Positions 55,830 through 64,000 of a stretch of 64,000 nt of DNA are shown piece by piece. This DNA is from Caballeronia sp. INDeC2 (GTDB lineage Bacteria; Pseudomonadota; Gammaproteobacteria; Burkholderiales; Burkholderiaceae). The stretch covers positions 1 to 64,000 of the forward strand of contig NZ_JALQDG010000041.1 in NCBI RefSeq assembly GCF_023631325.1. Direction: 5' to 3'. Position 1 is the stretch's first letter; every line of letters starts with the position of its first letter. The translations under genes and the position numbers were made by a program. The notes under the pieces are model-generated. The model was not told where the DNA came from. It did no database searches and was given only the letters and a program-made list of their open reading frames with translations.

Positions 55830-56870
55830 ATGATGGAAGCACTGGTTCTCGAAGAAGCAAGGCGCATCAGCTTGCGTCCGTTCAGCTTGCCACAGGTCGT
55901 GGGCCCGCGCGACGTGCGCATCAAGATTCATACGGTCGGCATTTGCGGCAGCGATATTCATTACTATCAGCATGGGCGCATCGGACCGTTCGTCGTGAAC
56001 GAGCCGATGGTGCTCGGGCACGAGGCATCGGGCACGATCGTCGAAGTGGGCGAGGAAGTGAAGCATCTGAGGGCGGGCGATCGCGTCTGCATGGAGCCGG
56101 GCGTGCCGGACATGGAATCGCGCGCATCGCGTGAAGGTCTCTATAACCTCGATCCGAAAGTACGCTTCTGGGCGACGCCGCCGGTCAATGGCTGCCTCGC
56201 GCCTTATGTCGTGCATCCGGCCGCGTTCACGTACAAGCTGCCGGATAACGTGAGCTTCGCGGAAGGCGCGATCGTCGAGCCGCTGTCGATCGGCTTGCAA
56301 GCCGCGAAGAAAGCCGCGATCAAACCGGGCGATGTGGCCGTCGTCCTCGGCGCGGGCACCATCGGCATGATGTGCGCGCTCGCCGCGCTCGCGGGCGGAT
56401 GCAGCCGCGCGATCGTCTGCGATCTCGTGCAGGAGAAGCTCGATCTGATCGGCGGCGTGCAAGGCGTGACCGCCGTGAACATTCGCGACAGGCCTGTACG
56501 CGATGTCGTGAGTGAACTGACGGACGGCTGGGGCGCGGATATCGTGTTCGAAGCGAGCGGCAACGAAAAGGCGTTCGAGGGCATCGTCGATCTGCTGTGT
56601 CCGGGCGGCTGCCTCGTGCTTGTCGGCATGCCGCAGCGCGCGATTGCGCTCGATGTGGTCGCGCTGCAGATCAAGGAGGCGCGCATCGAATCGGTATTTC
56701 GCTACGCAAATATCTTTCCGCGTGCGATCCAGTTGATCGCGTCGGGCAAGCTCGATGTGAAGCCGTTCATCTCGCGCACGTTCCCGTTCGCGGAGGGCAT
56801 CAAGGCATTCGAAGAAGCGGCGAGCGGCGTTCCGACCGACGTGAAGGTGCAGATCGTGATGGAAGAATGA
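55830..56870 (+). CDS. Zinc-dependent polyol (xylitol/sorbitol-type) dehydrogenase
   Basis: This 346-residue medium-chain dehydrogenase has catalytic zinc residues in [14 protein letters not shown] (Cys) and GHEASG (His-Glu), the cofactor loop GAGTIGMM, and the sorbitol-dehydrogenase signature [37 protein letters not shown]. The lobe where many family members have four structural-zinc cysteines (…CxxCxxCxxxxxxxC…) reads [16 protein letters not shown], with none of them, as in the mammalian sorbitol dehydrogenases. ATG 55833 is as likely as 55830. Completes the uptake-and-oxidation locus. Confidence 0.88.
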   Translation: MMEALVLEEARRISLRPFSLPQVVGPRDVRIKIHTVGICGSDIHYYQHGRIGPFVVNEPMVLGHEASGTIVEVGEEVKHLRAGDRVCMEPGVPDMESRASREGLYNLDPKVRFWATPPVNGCLAPYVVHPAAFTYKLPDNVSFAEGAIVEPLSIGLQAAKKAAIKPGDVAVVLGAGTIGMMCALAALAGGCSRAIVCDLVQEKLDLIGGVQGVTAVNIRDRPVRDVVSELTDGWGADIVFEASGNEKAFEGIVDLLCPGGCLVLVGMPQRAIALDVVALQIKEARIESVFRYANIFPRAIQLIASGKLDVKPFISRTFPFAEGIKAFEEAASGVPTDVKVQIVMEE

Positions 56871-56911
56871 GCGCGTCATTCGCATGACGCGCCGCATGCG
56901 AAATCGGCGCG

Positions 56912-57277
56912 TCAGAAAGGCGCTTCGGCCACATGCCACAACACGCCCGAAGGATCGAACACGAAGCCGACCTTCATTCCCCAACTTTGCATCGCGGGCG
57001 CACGCGCCGGATTGACGGCAAAGCGCTCGCTCAGTCCTTCGGGATTCGTTTCGCGCCACCATGCGTCGACATCGCGCACCAGCATTTGCAACATGCAGTT
57101 TTCCGCGAATTCCTTCACGTAGAAGTTCTGCAGGATGAAGCTGAAGCTCTCGGCTTTCAGCATCGCGATATCGTTGTCCTGATGCGTGATACGAAAGCCC
57201 AATGCTTCATAGAAGCGCTTGGACAGCTCGAAGTCTTTGGCGGGGACGAAAGGGCGCAGCGCGAGGAGTTGGCTCAT
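56912..57277 (-). CDS. VOC family (glyoxalase-fold) protein
   Basis: This 121-residue cytosolic protein has the betaalphabetabetabeta module: LRPFVPAKDFELSKRFYEALGF, FILQNFYVKEF, LVRDVDAWW and FVFDPSGVLWHVAE. The terminal glutamate of HVAE is a typical metal ligand. The family includes glyoxalases and antibiotic-binding proteins; function here unknown. Confidence 0.85.
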   Translation of the reverse strand: MSQLLALRPFVPAKDFELSKRFYEALGFRITHQDNDIAMLKAESFSFILQNFYVKEFAENCMLQMLVRDVDAWWRETNPEGLSERFAVNPARAPAMQSWGMKVGFVFDPSGVLWHVAEAPF

Positions 57278-57380
57278 CGGGATGGATCAGTGAGAAGGGA
57301 ATGCATAGTGTAACGTCCCGCCCACCGCCACACGATCCCAGGGTTGCCGTCGATGCGCTGTGCGTCACGCGGGGCATCGA

Positions 57381-58505
57381 TCATGAAAGCGACACGCCCA
57401 GCAGCTTGCCGAGACCGAACGTGCAGCCCGCGGCGACCATTCCGATCAGCACTTGCCGCGTTGCCGAAAAGATCGCGCCACGTCCATTGAATAGCGACGT
57501 GAACATGCCTATGCCCGCGAGTCCGAGCCCGCTCAACACGATGCATTGCGCGATGCCGTTCGCGCCGCTCGCCCACAGAAAAGCGATTGCCGGAATGATC
57601 GCGCCCACCGCGAACAACGTGAAGGATGCGAGCGCGGCCGTCCAGGGATTGCCCCCAAGCTCGCGCGGATCGAGGCCGAGTTCTTCACGCGTCAGCGTAT
57701 CCAGAGCCTTGTCCTTATCGCGCATGATTTCAGCGGCGACGCGCTTCGCTTCGGCGGCGTCGATACCCTTCGCCTGATAGATGAGCGCGAGCTCGTGACG
57801 CTCCGCATCGGGCATGTGGTCCAGCTCGTCTTTCTCTCTCGCGATTTGCGTGCGCGCGAGTTCGCGCGCGTTGGTGACGGAGAGCCACTCGCCGAGCGCC
57901 ATCGAAGCAGCCCCCGCGATGAGTCCCGCGAACGCCGTGAGAAGCACCGTTCTGCTGTCGCTGCCCGCGCCCGCGACGCCCATGATGAGGCAAAAGTTCG
58001 ACACGAGGCCATCGTTCGCACCGAGCACGGCGGCCCGCAGATCGTTGCCCGATGCCACGCCGCGATGCCACGATTCCGCCGCTGCGATCGCGCCGCCTTT
58101 GCTCAGGCCTTGGCTGCGGTTCGCCACGTCCTGCGCGATATCCGCGTGATGCCTTTCTTCCGCCGACATCTGCGCCGCATCGGGTTGTTCCGCATATTTG
58201 TCGCGATCGGCCATTTCGTTGGCAGCGACCGAGCGCAACACGAAGTACGGGCCGAACGCCTGCGCGAGCGCGCGCATGATTCGCGTTTTCGCCCCGATCC
58301 GATGCACTCGCACGGACACGCCGTTCGCCCGCAATTTCGCGGCCCATATGTCGGCGTGACGCCGCTCTGCCTCGGCCAGTTCCGCATACACGCGCCGCTT
58401 GTCTTCCTGCTTTTCGGCTTGTGCGAGCGTGTCGTAGAGCGCGGCGCTGTCGAGTTCGTCGGCGAGATTGGTGGCGAATCGTTTGAGCTCGGTGTGGGAC
58501 GCCAT
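57381..58505 (-). CDS. mbfA: Membrane-bound ferritin, rubrerythrin-VIT fusion (MbfA-like)
   Basis: This 374-residue protein joins an N-terminal rubrerythrin-like domain (about 1-150, with ADELDSAALYD, EAERRHADIW and AEERHHADI iron-ligand motifs) to a C-terminal VIT1/CCC1 membrane domain (about 160-374) with VLGANDGLVSNF, GLIAGAASMALGEWLSVTNARE and several helices. The known MbfA exports iron and protects against iron and peroxide stress. Start 58505 is preferred. Its leader contains a 10-bp inverted repeat (58521-58555). Confidence 0.9.
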   Translation of the reverse strand: MASHTELKRFATNLADELDSAALYDTLAQAEKQEDKRRVYAELAEAERRHADIWAAKLRANGVSVRVHRIGAKTRIMRALAQAFGPYFVLRSVAANEMADRDKYAEQPDAAQMSAEERHHADIAQDVANRSQGLSKGGAIAAAESWHRGVASGNDLRAAVLGANDGLVSNFCLIMGVAGAGSDSRTVLLTAFAGLIAGAASMALGEWLSVTNARELARTQIAREKDELDHMPDAERHELALIYQAKGIDAAEAKRVAAEIMRDKDKALDTLTREELGLDPRELGGNPWTAALASFTLFAVGAIIPAIAFLWASGANGIAQCIVLSGLGLAGIGMFTSLFNGRGAIFSATRQVLIGMVAAGCTFGLGKLLGVSLS

Positions 58506-58520
58506 GACGTCACCCTTTAT

Positions 58521-58555
58521 CGTTCGTCTCGTTGATTCAAGAGTAGAGACGAACG
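58521..58555 (-). promoter_or_regulatory. 10-bp perfect inverted repeat in the mbfA leader
   Basis: CGTTCGTCTC and GAGACGAACG are separated by 15 nt. The repeat ends 15 nt before the mbfA start, so it could form a hairpin next to the ribosome site or be an operator. It does not resemble a Fur box. The function is inferred. Confidence 0.5.
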
Positions 58556-58838
58556 CGGCGTCTCGTGGCGATAACCCTACGATGTGCGATGACTGAGAAT
58601 GGAATCGCGTCTCATCGTCGTCATTGTTTCGACGTGGACCGTGCAATCTTGATTGTTCGCAGCCGTGCTCAAGGCAATTGAAAGCCGCGCGAGTCGATGG
58701 GCGATGATCACCGGTCCTACGGCGGCGACGCGAATCGCGCTACACTCGAAACCTTCCTGCGCCGTCATTATTCGCAAGGGCTGTCGTCTTTCACGCGGCT
58801 ACGTTCGAAGCGGCCTCTTTCCGATAACACGCATCACG
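58556..58838. other. Non-coding stretch between mbfA and the chromate transporter genes
   Basis: Divergent promoter region of about 280 bp. I see no supported gene, repeat or clear promoter consensus beyond a possible TACACT -10 element near 58741. Confidence 0.4.
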
Positions 58839-59450
58839 ATGACTGCCCATACGATCCGCGACATCTCGCCCGCCGACGCGTCGTCGAGTGAAGCGAACAC
58901 ATCCGGCGTGCCGCCCGTGCCCACTTCGTTCGCGCTTTTCAGGGCTTTCTTTTTCATCGGACTGACGGGCTTTGGCGGTGTGTTGCCGTGGGCGCGCCGC
59001 ATGCTGGTGGAGCGTTTGGGCTGGCTCACGAATCGCGAGTTCGCGGAGTTATTGCCGCTCGCGCAATTGCTGCCGGGGCCGAACGTTGCGAATATCGCGA
59101 CCGTGCTCGGTCGACAATATCAAGGTGCGAAGGGCGCGATAGTCGCGGTGTTCGCGCTGTATCTCGCGCCGACCATCATCACGATCGGCGTCGGCTATGC
59201 GTATGCCCGATGGGGACATGCGCCGATCACCGCACATCTTTTCGCGGGACTCATGCCTGCAGCGACGGGGCTCGTCATCGCGACGGTGCTCAAGCTCGTG
59301 ACGAGCTTGCCGCGCAGCATGGCGAGCATCGTGCTCGTAGCGGCGACGTTCATCGGCATTGCGCTCATGAAGATTCCGCTTCTCATCGTGCTTGCCGTGC
59401 TCGGGCCGCTCGGAACGATCGCAATGCTGCGCCGCGCGCGCAAGGAATGA
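58839..59450 (+). CDS. Chromate transporter, N-terminal-type subunit
   Basis: This 203-residue inner-membrane protein has the CHR motif ALFRAFFFIGLTGFGGVLPWARRMLVERLGWLTNREFAELLPLAQLLPGPNVAN (about residues 32-86) and further hydrophobic helices. It is a short-chain CHR protein of one domain; it needs the second one encoded 4 nt downstream to form a complete transporter. Start 58839 gives MTAHTIRDISP. Chromate or sulfate export is inferred from the family. Confidence 0.88.
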   Translation: MTAHTIRDISPADASSSEANTSGVPPVPTSFALFRAFFFIGLTGFGGVLPWARRMLVERLGWLTNREFAELLPLAQLLPGPNVANIATVLGRQYQGAKGAIVAVFALYLAPTIITIGVGYAYARWGHAPITAHLFAGLMPAATGLVIATVLKLVTSLPRSMASIVLVAATFIGIALMKIPLLIVLAVLGPLGTIAMLRRARKE

Positions 59451-59454
59451 CGCG

Positions 59455-59982
59455 ATGTGGAGCACACTCGTAGATCTCTTCGTGCATGGCTCGATCTGGT
59501 CGTTGCTCGCCGTGGGCGGCATGAATGCAACGCTCGCCGATATCGAGTGTTATGCAGTCGATACGCGTCATTGGCTCACGGGCGAGCAATTCGTCACGTT
59601 CTTCTCGATCACGCAGGCCGCGCCGGGTCCGAACGGCATGGCGGTCGCATTGATTGGCTTTCAGGCGGCGGGACTTTCCGGAGCATTGGTTTCGACGGTC
59701 GCGAAGATCTTGCCTTCTTCACTGATGGCCTATTTCGTGAGCGCATGGGTGGAGCGCAGGCAGGATTCGCGCATCGTTACCGCGATTCGCAAAGGACTCG
59801 CACCCGTGACCGTGGGCTTGCTCGTATCGGCCGCTTATGTCTTCACGCGCGAAACGGATGTGAACGTGTCGCGCGCACTTTGCACGATCGTGTGCGCGGT
59901 GGTCGCTTATCGCAGCAAGCTCAATCCGATCTATCTCGTCGCCGCGAGCGCTTTGCTTGGACTGGCGGGCGTGTTCGGCTAA
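59455..59982 (+). CDS. Chromate transporter, second subunit
   Basis: This 175-residue CHR-domain membrane protein has GGMNATLADIE, WLTGEQFVTFFSITQAAPGPNGM (the second CHR signature) and four to five helices. It follows the first subunit by 4 nt. Together they equal one long-chain ChrA, with the two halves in opposite membrane topology as is usual for paired short CHR proteins. Confidence 0.87.
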   Translation: MWSTLVDLFVHGSIWSLLAVGGMNATLADIECYAVDTRHWLTGEQFVTFFSITQAAPGPNGMAVALIGFQAAGLSGALVSTVAKILPSSLMAYFVSAWVERRQDSRIVTAIRKGLAPVTVGLLVSAAYVFTRETDVNVSRALCTIVCAVVAYRSKLNPIYLVAASALLGLAGVFG

Positions 59983-59986
59983 GCGC

Positions 59987-60991
59987 CTAATCGGCAAGCG
60001 CTGCGTCGATATCGACGACGATCTTGCCGCGCGCCGTGCCATCCACGAGCGCTTCATAGGCACGCTCCGCGCTGTACAGATCGAAGCGTCTCGCATCGAT
60101 GCGCGGTACGAGCTTGTCTGCTTCGACGAGCCGCGTCGCTTCATGCAGCATCTCGCCATGATGTGCGCGATGCTGACCCGTCAATAGCGGATGCAGGGTG
60201 AACACGCCCGAATAAGTCGCCTCGCGAAACGACAGCGGCGCGAGCGCATGCGTGCCCCATCCCAGCGCGCTGACGACATGACCGAAGTGCTTCACCGCTG
60301 CAAACGACGCATCGAGCGAAGCGCCACCGACCGTATCGACGACGAGATCGAAGCCCGCGCCGTTCGTATGCGTGGCGACGTATTGCTCGACGCCCGTCTT
60401 GCGGTAGTCGATCGGCGTCGCATCGAGGCTATGAATGAAGGCGTGATCGCGCTCGCTTGCGGTCGCGAAGACATTCGCGCCGAGTGCGCGTGCGAGTTGC
60501 ACGGACACATGCCCCACGCCACCGGCGCCGCCTTGCACGAGCACGGTTTGCCCCGCTTGCAAATGCGCGCGATCGACGATGCCCGCGTAAGACGTGATGA
60601 AAGCGAGCGGCAACGCGGCCGCGCTGCGCATCGAAAGATTCGCGGGCTTGTGCGCGAGAAGCGCGGCATCGACCGCGGCATATTGTGCGAGCGAGCCTTG
60701 GATGCCGCCGACACCGCCGGTCATGCCATAGACCGCATCGCCGGGCTTGAACGAATCGACGCCCGCACCGACTGCTTCGACGATACCTGCCATATCGATG
60801 CCGAGCACGAGCGGCAGCGGATGTTTTGCATGGGCCGCAGCGCCCGCGCGAATCTTGGTATCGAGCGGATTGAGCCCGCTTGCGGCGATACGCACGAGGA
60901 CTTGACCCGGCCCCGGCTCGGGACGATCGAACTCGACGAGTTCGAGCGGACCATTATGACGATCGAGAACGAGTGCTTGCATGGTGGACAT
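59987..60991 (-). CDS. Zinc-type alcohol dehydrogenase/quinone oxidoreductase (MDR) family
   Basis: This 334-residue protein has VLVRIAASGLNPLDTKIRAG, VLGIDMAGIVEAVG and the NADPH loop VLVQGGAGGVGHVSVQLARALGA. It lacks the catalytic-zinc Cys and His-Glu motifs, so it belongs to the zinc-free quinone oxidoreductase branch, which reduces enones or quinones. Start 60991 is supported by CCGGAG 6 nt upstream. It is divergent from a LysR gene and converges on the chromate transporter with a 4-nt gap. Confidence 0.9.
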   Translation of the reverse strand: MSTMQALVLDRHNGPLELVEFDRPEPGPGQVLVRIAASGLNPLDTKIRAGAAAHAKHPLPLVLGIDMAGIVEAVGAGVDSFKPGDAVYGMTGGVGGIQGSLAQYAAVDAALLAHKPANLSMRSAAALPLAFITSYAGIVDRAHLQAGQTVLVQGGAGGVGHVSVQLARALGANVFATASERDHAFIHSLDATPIDYRKTGVEQYVATHTNGAGFDLVVDTVGGASLDASFAAVKHFGHVVSALGWGTHALAPLSFREATYSGVFTLHPLLTGQHRAHHGEMLHEATRLVEADKLVPRIDARRFDLYSAERAYEALVDGTARGKIVVDIDAALAD

Positions 60992-61040
60992 CGTCGGCTC
61001 CGGGAGATTGAAGGTTGATTGCAACACGCTCATACTCCGC

Positions 61041-61057
61041 CATGCACGCGAAGCATG
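61041..61057. promoter_or_regulatory. Putative LysR binding site between oxidoreductase and lysR
   Basis: CATGC-N7-GCATG is a perfect 5-7-5 dyad in the 100-bp shared upstream region of the divergent oxidoreductase and lysR genes, with the same geometry as the site at 5310-5326. Binding by the neighbouring LysR protein is inferred. Confidence 0.5.
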
Positions 61058-61091
61058 TAAATCGACAGAACCGCACGGTGGTCATACGAAA

Positions 61092-61958
61092 ATGAATGGG
61101 CCGAATCTCGAATGGAGCGATGTTCGCGTCTTCCTCGCGATTGCGCGAAGCGGCACGCTGGGCGCGGCCGCGAGAATGATCGGCCAGACCCAGCCGACGA
61201 TGGGCCGGCGATTACGCGCGCTAGAAGAAACCTTGGGCCACGTACTTTTCCAGCGTACGAGCGATGGATTCGTATTGACCGACGAGGGCGCGGCGGTGCT
61301 TTCTTATGCCGAACGCATGGAAGAAGAAGCGCTCGGTTTTACGCGGGCGCTCGCGGGTCAGGATGCGAAGCTTACGGGCTCGCTACGGGTTTCGTCATCG
61401 GACTGGTTCGGCGTGCATGTGCTTACGCCGGTATTCGCGCGCTTTCTCGCGAAACATCCCGATGTATCGATCGAACTTATCACCGATGCGCGGCGCTATA
61501 ACCCCGCGCGGCGCGAGGCGGATCTCGTCTTTCGGATCACGCCGTTCGACGAAGCCGACGTCATTCAGCGCAAGCTCATGCATATCGATTACGCGCTGTA
61601 TGGACGTGCGGAACTTGCAATACCGAAAGCAGGCGATGGAAAAGGGAAAACGCTCATCAGCATGGATAGCGCATTCGATCAATTGCCGGACGTGCTATGG
61701 GTGAAGCGCATGTTGCCCAACGCGAAAATCGTTTTCGGCAGCAATAGTCGCGACGCGCAAGCGCATATGTGCGCACAAGGCGCGGGATACGCGGTTTTGC
61801 CATGTCCTTTAGGCGATGCCGACGCGCGTCTTGCGCGCTTCGATCTCGGAGAAGCGCCGCCCGGAAGGGATGTATGGCTGGGTTATCACCGCGACCTGAA
61901 ACGCCTCGCGCGCTTGCGTGCGTTGCTCGATGAAACGATTGCAACGCTCGGCGGGTGA
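61092..61958 (+). CDS. LysR family transcriptional regulator
   Basis: This 288-residue regulator has the winged helix LEWSDVRVFLAIARSGTLGAAARMIGQTQPTMGRRLRALEETLGHVLFQR (about residues 5-54) and the effector domain GSLRVSSSDWFGVHVLTPVFARFLAKHPDVSIEL (from about 96). It is divergent from the oxidoreductase gene, its likely target. Start 61092 is the only good in-frame ATG at the correct position. Confidence 0.9.
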   Translation: MNGPNLEWSDVRVFLAIARSGTLGAAARMIGQTQPTMGRRLRALEETLGHVLFQRTSDGFVLTDEGAAVLSYAERMEEEALGFTRALAGQDAKLTGSLRVSSSDWFGVHVLTPVFARFLAKHPDVSIELITDARRYNPARREADLVFRITPFDEADVIQRKLMHIDYALYGRAELAIPKAGDGKGKTLISMDSAFDQLPDVLWVKRMLPNAKIVFGSNSRDAQAHMCAQGAGYAVLPCPLGDADARLARFDLGEAPPGRDVWLGYHRDLKRLARLRALLDETIATLGG

Positions 61959-62232
61959 GCAAGTTGACTACTCATGCAACTAACTGTCCTTTTCGATAAC
62001 CGTCATTAAATTGATCGCGCTATCGCACCGTATTGGAGTTTCAGGCAATCAGGAACATTGAACGACCACGCACCAATCTAAAGCGCAAAAGCAGAGTCAT
62101 CCGTAATCGCGCCGCCATCCAAGCCTGATTCTTAAAGCGGCGCTACAATCCCGATGCACTAAATCCGACTGCTACCCCACGCAGTCGCGCATTTGCGATA
62201 TCCGCCGAAAACGTTATAAGCCGGAGCCGCTC

Positions 62233-62688
62233 ATGACTACGCTTTCCATCAACGGCCAGAACCATACGATCGATGCGCCGCCCGACATGCCGCTTCTTTG
62301 GGCATTGCGCGACATCGTGGGACTGACAGGAACCAAATTCGGCTGCGGCATCGCGCAGTGCGGTGCTTGCACCGTTCATCTCGATGGTGTCGCCGTTCGT
62401 TCATGCGTATTGCCGATTGCAGCCGTCGGCGATCGCAAGGTGACGACGATCGAAGGCGTCGGCGACACGCCTGCCGGCAGAAAAGTGCAAGAAGCATGGC
62501 GTCGACTCGATGTCGTGCAGTGCGGTTATTGCCAGTCCGGACAAGTTATGTCCGCGGCGGCATTGCTCGCCGCCGTTCCCGATCCCAACGACTCCGATAT
62601 CGATGCAGCAATGGCGGGCAATATCTGCCGCTGCGGCACCTATCACCGCATCCGCGCCGCCATCAAGCAAGCATCGAAGGAGGCGTGA
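62233..62688 (+). CDS. (2Fe-2S) subunit of a molybdenum hydroxylase (IorA-like)
   Basis: This 151-residue subunit of the xanthine oxidase family has a plant-type [2Fe-2S] motif [22 protein letters not shown] (about residues 37-58) and the second cluster in [11 protein letters not shown] (near 96) and GNICRCGTY (near 133). It passes electrons from the molybdenum subunit encoded 1 nt downstream. The pair resembles isoquinoline 1-oxidoreductase and membrane-bound aldehyde dehydrogenase. Confidence 0.92.
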   Translation: MTTLSINGQNHTIDAPPDMPLLWALRDIVGLTGTKFGCGIAQCGACTVHLDGVAVRSCVLPIAAVGDRKVTTIEGVGDTPAGRKVQEAWRRLDVVQCGYCQSGQVMSAAALLAAVPDPNDSDIDAAMAGNICRCGTYHRIRAAIKQASKEA

Positions 62689-62689
62689 C

Positions 62690-64000
62690 ATGTCGCAGGG
62701 ATTGATCGAGGCGGGACGGCATGCGGCTCGCGCGGGCTTATCGCGTCGTACGTTTTTGAAGCTCGGTTTGACGGCGGGGGTCGCCGCAAGCGGCGGATTG
62801 CTGATCGGCTTTAGCCTGCCCGCCGCGAGTCAGGATCAGCGCAAAGGCAAATCGGTGATCGGCGGCGATGCCAACGAGTCTCCGCAAGACGGCATATTCG
62901 CGCCGAATGCTTTCGTACAGATCGACAAGAGCGGCAAGATCGTGCTCATCATGCCGAAGGTCGAGATGGGTCAGGGCGTCTATACCGCGCTGCCCATGTT
63001 GATCGCCGAGGAACTCGACGTGCCGCTCGAAAGCGTCACGATCGATCATGCGCCGCCCAACGAAAAGCTCTTCACCGACCCGCTATTGGGCGGCCAGTTG
63101 ACGGGCGGCTCGACTTCCGTGCGCTATGCATGGGAACCATTGCGCAAGGCCGGCGCGGCCGCGCGCATGATGCTCGTCGCGGCGGCGGCGCAGCAATGGC
63201 AATGCGATCCGTCGGCTTGTACTGCGCAAGGCGGCAAGGTGATGCATGCATCGGGCGATCGCAGCGCGAGCTATGCCGATCTCGCCGAAGCGGCCGCGAA
63301 ATTGCCCGTGCCGCAAGATATCAAGCTGAAGGATCCGCATAACTTGAAGATAATCGGCACACCGGTCAAACGTCTCGATTCGCCGGAGAAAGTCGACGGC
63401 ACAGCGATGTTCGGTCTCGACGTGCGCTTGCCCGACATGGTGTATGCGGCGATCGTGAATTGCCCGGTATTCGGCGGCACGCTCGCATCGGTCGACGATA
63501 GCAACGCGAAGAAGATTCCCGGCGTCCGTCAGATAGTGAAGTTCGACAATGGCGTCGCGGTTATCGGGGAACATACATGGGCGGCCAAGCGAGGCGCCGC
63601 CGCATTGCAGATTCAATGGAACGAAGGCGCGAGCGCGGGCGTATCGACGAAGCAGATCGTCGATGACATGGCGCAAGCATCGCAACGCACGGGCGCTGTC
63701 GCGCGCAAGGAAGGCAACGTGGACGACGCGTTTTCCAAGGCGAAGACACGCGTCGACGCAGTCTATGTCCAGCCGTTTCTCGCGCATGCGACGATGGAGC
63801 CGATCAACTGCACCGTGCATGTGCGCCCCGATGGCTGCGATATCTGGCTCGGCACGCAAGTGCCTACGCGTATCCGCGATGCCGGAATGAAAGCGACTGG
63901 CTTGCCCGCAGAGAAGATCGTCGTGCATAACCATCTGCTCGGCGGCGGCTTCGGCAGGCGGCTCGAATTCGACATGGCCACGCAAGCGCTCAAGATCGGC
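62690..64000 (+). CDS. Molybdopterin-binding subunit of an IorB-like hydroxylase, partial
   Basis: The gene runs off the window; at least 437 residues are visible. It has a twin-arginine signal SRRTFLKLGLTAGVAASGGLL (about residues 19-39), then FVQIDKSGKIVLIMPKVEMGQGVYTALPMLIAEELDVPLE and a TGGSTSVR motif. Further on come PFLAHATMEPINCTV and LGGGFGRRLEFD, typical of the molybdenum-binding domain. The signal implies export of the folded enzyme to the periplasm. Start 62690 lies 1 nt after the small-subunit stop, with AAGGAGGCG upstream. Confidence 0.92.
   Translation, partial: MSQGLIEAGRHAARAGLSRRTFLKLGLTAGVAASGGLLIGFSLPAASQDQRKGKSVIGGDANESPQDGIFAPNAFVQIDKSGKIVLIMPKVEMGQGVYTALPMLIAEELDVPLESVTIDHAPPNEKLFTDPLLGGQLTGGSTSVRYAWEPLRKAGAAARMMLVAAAAQQWQCDPSACTAQGGKVMHASGDRSASYADLAEAAAKLPVPQDIKLKDPHNLKIIGTPVKRLDSPEKVDGTAMFGLDVRLPDMVYAAIVNCPVFGGTLASVDDSNAKKIPGVRQIVKFDNGVAVIGEHTWAAKRGAAALQIQWNEGASAGVSTKQIVDDMAQASQRTGAVARKEGNVDDAFSKAKTRVDAVYVQPFLAHATMEPINCTVHVRPDGCDIWLGTQVPTRIRDAGMKATGLPAEKIVVHNHLLGGGFGRRLEFDMATQALKIG

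Overview
The window is high-GC DNA of a Burkholderia-type betaproteobacterium, most likely Caballeronia, Paraburkholderia or Burkholderia sensu lato. The basis is the family repertoire: a Burkholderia-type porin, DUF4148 and DUF6723-like small proteins, dense LysR/ABC-transporter gene pairs, many c-di-GMP proteins and heavy use of G/C-ending codons. Genes are packed in short operons. I see no rRNA, tRNA, CRISPR array or insertion sequence, so it reads as stable chromosome or chromid sequence with an accessory, catabolic flavour.

Layout. 1-6.3 kb: a DUF779 protein, a minus-strand cluster of a crotonase-like protein, an acyl-CoA synthetase, two glutathione transferases and a quinone reductase, and a divergent LysR regulator. 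6.4-11.1 kb: a Liv-type ABC importer whose two ATPases are fused in one protein. 11.3-15.4 kb: porin, aldose epimerase, HAD phosphatase and a DAHP synthase. 15.5-22.2 kb: a frameshifted EAL/GGDEF gene and a very large hybrid histidine kinase with two kinase cores and three receivers. 22.4-25.3 kb: an orphan binding protein, a DUF6723-like protein and an MHS-type transporter. 25.5-33.3 kb: a LacI-controlled sugar ABC importer resembling the galactofuranose system YtfQRT-YjfF, with a divergent dioxygenase-epimerase pair. 33.3-37.3 kb: small exported proteins, then a two-gene DNA-repair operon (radical SAM protein plus UdgX-type uracil-DNA glycosylase fusion) behind a near-consensus LexA box. 37.3-49.2 kb: SDR enzyme, a decayed gene, lipoprotein, cardiolipin synthase, MHYT-GGDEF-EAL protein, an EmrB-type pump with its MarR regulator, a DUF4148 protein, a secreted M60-like metallopeptidase and an EAL protein. 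49.5-56.9 kb: a complete polyol uptake and oxidation locus. 56.9-64 kb: a VOC protein, a membrane-bound ferritin (MbfA-like), a split chromate transporter, an ADH/LysR pair and the start of an IorAB-like molybdenum hydroxylase.

The most notable system is the 34.6-37.3 kb operon. A 20-bp palindrome matching the LexA consensus sits 11 bp before a radical SAM protein that is translationally coupled (TGATG) to a UdgX-type glycosylase carrying the histidine that forms a covalent DNA adduct in characterised UdgX. This points to an SOS-induced uracil-DNA repair or protection module of poorly understood function. Several intercistronic hairpins lie directly downstream of binding-protein genes and probably set binding protein above permease. 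Three c-di-GMP proteins and a large hybrid kinase suggest elaborate lifestyle signalling.
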